This document shows, one piece after another, positions 60,201 to 64,000 of a stretch of DNA of 64,000 nt (position 1 is the first letter of the stretch; the number at the start of each line of letters is the position of its first letter). The position numbers were made by a program, and so were the translations under genes. The stretch is from positions 20,843,497 through 20,907,496 of the forward strand of contig NW_019211457.1 of assembly GCF_002443255.2 (NCBI RefSeq), read 5' to 3'. The notes under the pieces were generated by a model, which saw only the letters and a list, made by a program, of their open reading frames with translations, did no database searches and was not told where the DNA came from. The DNA is from Varroa destructor (lineage: Eukaryota > Arthropoda > Arachnida > Mesostigmata > Varroidae).

Positions 60201-62932
60201 CTTCTTCTTTGCTTAATAACGTTATTTTCTCGCACAATTCACGTCGCCTACATAAGTTGCAAGCCAATTGAACTATAACAAACATGTATTTCACATACTG
60301 CGCATGATCATATAAAAAAAAAGTACTCGTTAAGCTATGGCTTTAATAATTATTTAATGCTTGTTTTTCTGATAGGGTCTAGTCTCGTCTTTCCTACGGC
60401 GCCCAATTGTGCAAAACAACACGCGGCTTGTTTCCGTATCAGTTGTCTATTTCCGTGGCTTTTGGAGCGACGCGTTTCAGCCGAGTAACACATACAGGGG
60501 CCAATTCCTCAACTTTGGCGTAACAGCTAAAAATGTTTCAGTCATGCACAAGGTTAGTCCATCATTGGTGCTGGGGTAATGCTTAACTTTGACTCCAAAT
60601 ACTCGAAATTTGCAGAAAGATATATCACAGATTATCCTCAAAAATTAAATATGTCTGTATTCTAAAATGGTTTTATTTATAGCCTATTGAAAACTAGGTA
60701 AATCAGTCGTGGTCGACAAGAAGGGGAACGGTTCGAAAGGCTTACAGAAAAGCTGTAAAGTACGCAGCCTAAGACCATCACTGACGCCGGTAGAAACAAA
60801 GGGAAGATATGCCCGAACATGCCAATGAACGGCAGACTGACCCTAGTAAAAGGGAGTAATACGCATTAGTCCGACGATACCACTCTGAAAGTGTTGTTTG
60901 CGCGCTAATGTAGAAGTGTAATGTTTGTGTAGTAAATTTTTTATCGTTGGTTCTGGATAGTGGGAGCGCAAAGCCCATTAGTAGCGGAAGTATCAGACTG
61001 GCTACTTAGGCTTTTGCAGTTGACTAGATGACTACTGTTTACACAGATGGCATTTATGGTTTCAAGATATTATAAGTACTGAATGAAAATTGAGATAGGC
61101 AAATAAAAACCTGTGGACTAGCTGCCTGTACCTATTTGATGCGACAAGTTTGCGAGTCTTTAAATTGTTGGTTGGAAAGGGGATCAGCCGGTGTTGCGAT
61201 GCAATTATCAATGATTCGAGGCAGTAGCGTAGAATTGCGTTTAATCATGTGCGGATAACTTCTAGTTTAAAGCTGAGCTTTCTTCCGTAACCTACAAGTT
61301 GGTAGAGAGGAACGTTATCACTGGACGACGGCTAGGTTCAATATGCATAAATCTTTTCTTGGTGGGAAGATTCGATTCCTTGCTGATCCTTAATAGGTTT
61401 CGAAACAGCCCTTCTACTCTTTTCTCTACTGCCACAGGCTAACTACTTGCTAATCTTGAGATTATGGTATGCCGCTATCGATGGTCAGCGCATGCAGAAA
61501 TTGAAGGGACTCACTTAGACATTTAAAAGTACCGTTCCAGATCCTTGTCAGGAGGGTCTGTTTAGAATGTTAGAGGTTACCCATTGTAGACAAGAAAGAA
61601 AAACTAACGATTTGACCAGAAAAGCTTACAGAGGCGTGGCGAGCCTTATACCACCAGCGACGCCAATGAAAAAGAAGTGAAACTGCTCAGATATGTCGCT
61701 GAGTGACACGCGACTAGGGTGCGAATGATGAGTGATTTGGAATCAGTTCAACGGTAAATCACTAAAAATTAAATTGAAATGAAACGTTAGAGAATTGGAT
61801 GACAGGTCTTCGCGAATGGAAATGAAGTTAGTTGTTGGTGCTGGACAGTTTGGGCTGTGCAGTGTCATTTGTACGTAGGCCTTTTCATCATGTTCATATG
61901 AAAATTTGCGTGACGTAAGAAGCTGAAACTGCTTGAATCACAGTGAAGCTTCTCATGAAAATAATCCTTTGGGACCATAAACGAGTGCGCACTTGTTTTT
62001 GGAGACGTTTAATATAAAACTTAGTTGAATTAACATGAAATCGATGTGTATGCATGCTAAACCCGTGAAAGCACGTTTATTTATCTCCAAGCTTTTTTAG
62101 TTTACGTTGGATGTTTCACATTTTTTTCTAATACATCGCATTTACTTCATTGCAATACACGAGGGATGGACTAGATGGAAAAACATTTGCTTAGTACTAT
62201 CGTTGAGAATAATTGGTGCCACGATAAGGAAAAGAAAATCATAACAGCATATTCGTCGAAGACTCATTTGTAACATGATTGAAACGGGCATCTTAGAGAC
62301 TTAGTTCTATAGAAAATATCAATTGAAGACATTTATGTCGTTAGTCTACAGGCCGGAGTTGTACGGACCCGAACTGAAACTATATGGGTCACTAATGCTC
62401 TCGTGTAAAAAGGCTGGCCAATTAACAAACTGAAAGGAAAATGCTTTTTCCTAAAAAGATTTGTGACTGTGGCTAGGGAAGACGATGCTTTACAGTTATT
62501 GTCAAATAGGTCAAAGATTTGTTTATGATAGATTCACAGCAGATGTCCACCGTAGACATTCTGCTGTGTAGTGCGGAGCCGGCTTTTACTGGTACCTTGT
62601 TTAATGGTAAAAAGAACTACAATGCGCCCACCCTTTTCTAAAATCTTTGTTAACAATATTGTATGTAGAATTGTATGTAAAACAACGATGTCTTCGTTTC
62701 ACTTGATATATACACACATATACCCATTCCTATCAAGCTGAGGTGTACTCTCGTTAAAATTGGCCCTGTTAACAATACGTCTTTCAAAATATACTTATTT
62801 AATATGCTATTGTTTAAAATTCTATTGCAGACAGAGGCCAATGCAACGCTTATTGATCTAAAGCGGTTGAATGCTACAATGCTGAAGCTCAGCTACGGTA
62901 GAAACGCCACTATGCTCCTTGTTCTGCCGAAG
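52479..62932 (+). CDS. Secreted serpin, N-terminal 276 codons in six exons (3' part outside window)
   Basis: Spliced exons follow the serpin fold from the signal peptide to strand s2B/s3B. Hydrophobic leader PLWSLILIMLFLDAARLR (about residues 9-28), helix A NNNFALNIMRLLP, then NIVLSPFCLSTALG, GMLYVGAGPSTARKMAAALQ, AVNIWVRNSTK, VVYFRGFWSDAF and MLKLSYGRNATMLLVLPK. Serpins inhibit proteases by a suicide conformational change; in arthropods they act in haemolymph or saliva. The hinge and reactive-centre loop lie beyond base 64000, so target and inhibitory status are unknown. Seven N-glycosylation sequons are visible (NFT, NST, NNT, NVS, three NAT). Three conserved core positions differ: Ser56 is Cys, Asn186 is Ser and the VPMM proline is lost (antitrypsin numbering, recalled). 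Intron phases 1,1,0,0,0,0. Confidence 0.92.
52714..55689 (+). other. Serpin intron 1
   Basis: AT-rich, with an AT microsatellite at 54185-54213. Open frames inside it (for example 53879-54121) do not join the serpin frame and resemble no family. Confidence 0.8.
54185..54213. repeat. (AT)n microsatellite
   Basis: Uninterrupted alternating AT inside serpin intron 1. Confidence 0.95.
55690..55830 (+). CDS. Serpin exon 2
   Basis: Acceptor taatcag, donor CCTG|gtaagg, phase 1 at both ends. Encodes MLYVGAGPSTARKMAAALQY and onward to EYLIDDVKFTDP, the helix B-C-D region. The split Gly codon joins exon 1 LSTALG to MLYVG. Confidence 0.92.
56183..56229 (+). CDS. Serpin exon 3 (47 nt)
   Basis: Acceptor gttgtag, donor GAG|gtaggt. 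Encodes YTMVGSEAVFLEAHE, the s2A strand equivalent to L..AN.LF.... It enters in phase 1 and leaves in phase 0. Confidence 0.88.
56230..57949 (+). other. Serpin intron 3
   Basis: AT-rich, 1.7 kb, including several pyrimidine tracts (for example T runs at ~57427 and ~57503). No coding signal recognised. Confidence 0.8.
57950..58075 (+). CDS. Serpin exon 4
   Basis: 42 codons from VNPDYVAVVSRQF to NIWVRNSTK; acceptor gttacag, donor AAG|gtatct. Covers helix E, s1A and helix F: AEVVNFTSQPTEAKNAVNIW fits the ....V.F....A...IN.WV serpin pattern. Two sequons, NFT and NST. Confidence 0.93.
58076..60375 (+). other. Serpin intron 4
   Basis: AT-rich, 2.3 kb. A 78-residue open frame at 58180-58413 is hydrophobic but has no family resemblance. 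Nothing else seen. Confidence 0.75.
60376..60552 (+). CDS. Serpin exon 5
   Basis: 59 codons from GLVSSFLRRP to NVSVMHK; acceptor ctgatag, donor AAG|gttagt. Includes LVSVSVVYFRGFWSDAF, the s3A-s4C core with conserved F-G-W-F; the usual Asn before it is Ser. The strand that normally reads VPMM is VSVMH. Confidence 0.93.
60553..62830 (+). other. Serpin intron 5, with two diverged repeats
   Basis: 2.3 kb, GC-richer in places. Bases 60712-60806 and 61586-61677 resemble one another (both begin GT.GACAAGAA, share GCTTACAGA in the middle and GACGCC towards the end) and may be pieces of an old dispersed element. No protein family recognised. Confidence 0.5.
62831..62932 (+). CDS. Serpin exon 6 (last in window)
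   Basis: 34 codons from TEANATLIDL to MLLVLPK; acceptor attgcag, donor AAG|gtattg. LSYGRNATMLLVLPK is the s2B-s3B hairpin. The sequon falls where antitrypsin has its Asn247 glycan. Three NAT sequons in 34 residues. Confidence 0.9.
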
Positions 62933-63179
62933 GTATTGATGGAATCCACGTATAACCACGAAAACGATTATAAACTTTACATATATTGTATCATGTATTT
63001 ACGCCAACTATATACATACATTTAAGGAATAATTGGTAACGTGGATCTCTTTGTAGCCTCTACTATATATTATGTTGTTATATGTGCTTTGTTTGCCAAA
63101 TAGAAAACACATTTTTTTTATATCTTAGTTAATAGGTTACTATGTTAGGTATGTTCCGACTATTTACGACTTTCTTTTA
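62933..63179 (+). other. Serpin intron 6, start
   Basis: AT-rich DNA between exon 6 and the mariner fossil. The next serpin exon lies beyond the window. Confidence 0.7.
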
Positions 63180-63970
63180 TCTTTTTAATAAGTAGTGCAT
63201 GCTACTTGCCAAAGATAGCAAGTTCCGTCTCGAAGTCTTCAACAGTCTCGTCAGCTCCCGACTCGTGTTGAAAAGGTGATTGCTCAGTGAACGGAAAAAA
63301 TGAAAATCCATTGGCGTAAGATCCAGAGACTATGGAAAATGCAATAAAACCTTTTATTTAACGTTTAGGCGGATTGCCTTGATGATGTTTGTCGTGTATG
63401 GTCTTACGCGGTTATGGAACAAAACAACCTACCTCATTTGGTAGGTCTTTTCCGTTTAATCGCCTAACTGACTTAATGCAATTGGATCAAATAAACATAC
63501 TGAGCAACTATCTAATTCATAGGAAGCAATTAATAGTGAATCAGGTCCTCGCAGTTTTATCAAACGCAGGGCATAAGCTTTTTTTGGATGAAGATCTGGT
63601 TGGACTTTAAACCTTAACTTATTTCGTCAAACTACATATTCCCAGCTCTAGTTCGTGTTGAGGCAAGGACCCTACATCTGATTATTGGTAACAATTCTAT
63701 GCAAAAGTTGGTCAATGTGATCGCCCGGTGTCGGGCGAGATAATGACATGTAGTGTTATACCGGATTCTTCGCTTTCCCAAACTTTCTTCTACATAAGTT
63801 TCTGTGTAAATCCCCAAAAACTTAAGGTTGTTAACGACAGTCGTGTGTCTACAGGCGGTCCACCAGTTAACATCTTCTTAGCAACTGTTTGCCAGTCGTA
63901 ATCCTTGGAAAGTGCCTTCAAATGTTCGCTACTAAATTCAGACGGTTAACGGGAACAGGGGCGTCCTCTA
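63180..63970 (-). mobile_element. Mariner transposase fossil inside a serpin intron
   Basis: Minus-strand pieces in order with shifts and stops. LKALSKDYDWQTVAKKM (~63935-63880) is the helix-turn-helix region. LGIYTETY, or in the next frame GFTQKLM (~63815), is the L...G...KL segment. VQPDLHPKKA (~63605) is the PK..LHPKKV block. VLFHNRVRPYTTNIIK (~63425-63380) is the degraded FHQDNARPHT box, with its Asp gone. SLDLTPMDFHFFRSLSNHLF (~63325-63270) is the SPDLAPSDYHLFRSL box, keeping its Asp (63306-63308). Transposase remains continue to near the right edge; the element may extend beyond it. Confidence 0.75.
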
Positions 63971-64000
63971 TACCCTGGGTGCCGTTCTCAAACCCTACAA

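Overview
The window is AT-rich, intron-rich eukaryotic DNA with canonical GT-AG splice sites, many AT microsatellites and decayed transposon genes. The two genes, the mariner fossils and the GAGA-type promoter motifs fit an arthropod. A mite or other chelicerate is my guess, but the sequence does not prove it. No bacterial operon, CRISPR array, rRNA or convincing tRNA was seen.

Layout. (1) Bases 1-22.5 kb, minus strand: the N-terminal half of a WASHC4 (SWIP/KIAA1033-like) gene, a subunit of the endosomal WASH actin-nucleation complex. Thirteen exons are well supported. Two small 5' exons (11 codons at 22440-22472 and a 6-codon micro-exon at 15955-15972) are proposed to complete the N-terminus. 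All proposed exons are multiples of three and every intron is phase 0. The C-terminal half lies left of the window. (2) 23-52 kb: about 29 kb with no gene I can name. It holds a mariner fossil (minus, ~23.0-23.7 kb), a non-LTR reverse-transcriptase fossil (minus, ~26.4-26.8 kb), a GC-richer promoter-like island (~30.4-31.0 kb), several hairpins and AT tracts, a second RT fossil with a YADD box (plus, ~40.4-41.2 kb) and an irritans-type mariner fossil (plus, ~47.3-48.3 kb). (3) 52.5-62.9 kb, plus strand: the first six coding exons (276 codons) of a secreted serpin. Its reactive-centre loop is outside the window. (4) ~63.2-64.0 kb, minus strand: a third mariner fossil inside the next serpin intron.

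Large introns also carry unexplained coding-like sequence. The main case is ~10.5-12.45 kb, minus strand, which holds a broken unidentified protein and two diverged copies of its C-terminal end. The two real genes run on opposite strands, about 30 kb apart, and nothing suggests a functional link: one product works on the cytosolic face of endosomes, the other is secreted. I found no clear evidence of a wholly new system. The best unexplained items are the 10.5-12.45 kb fossil, the hairpins at 7.8, 31.8 and 37.1 kb, and the 30.4-31.0 kb island.
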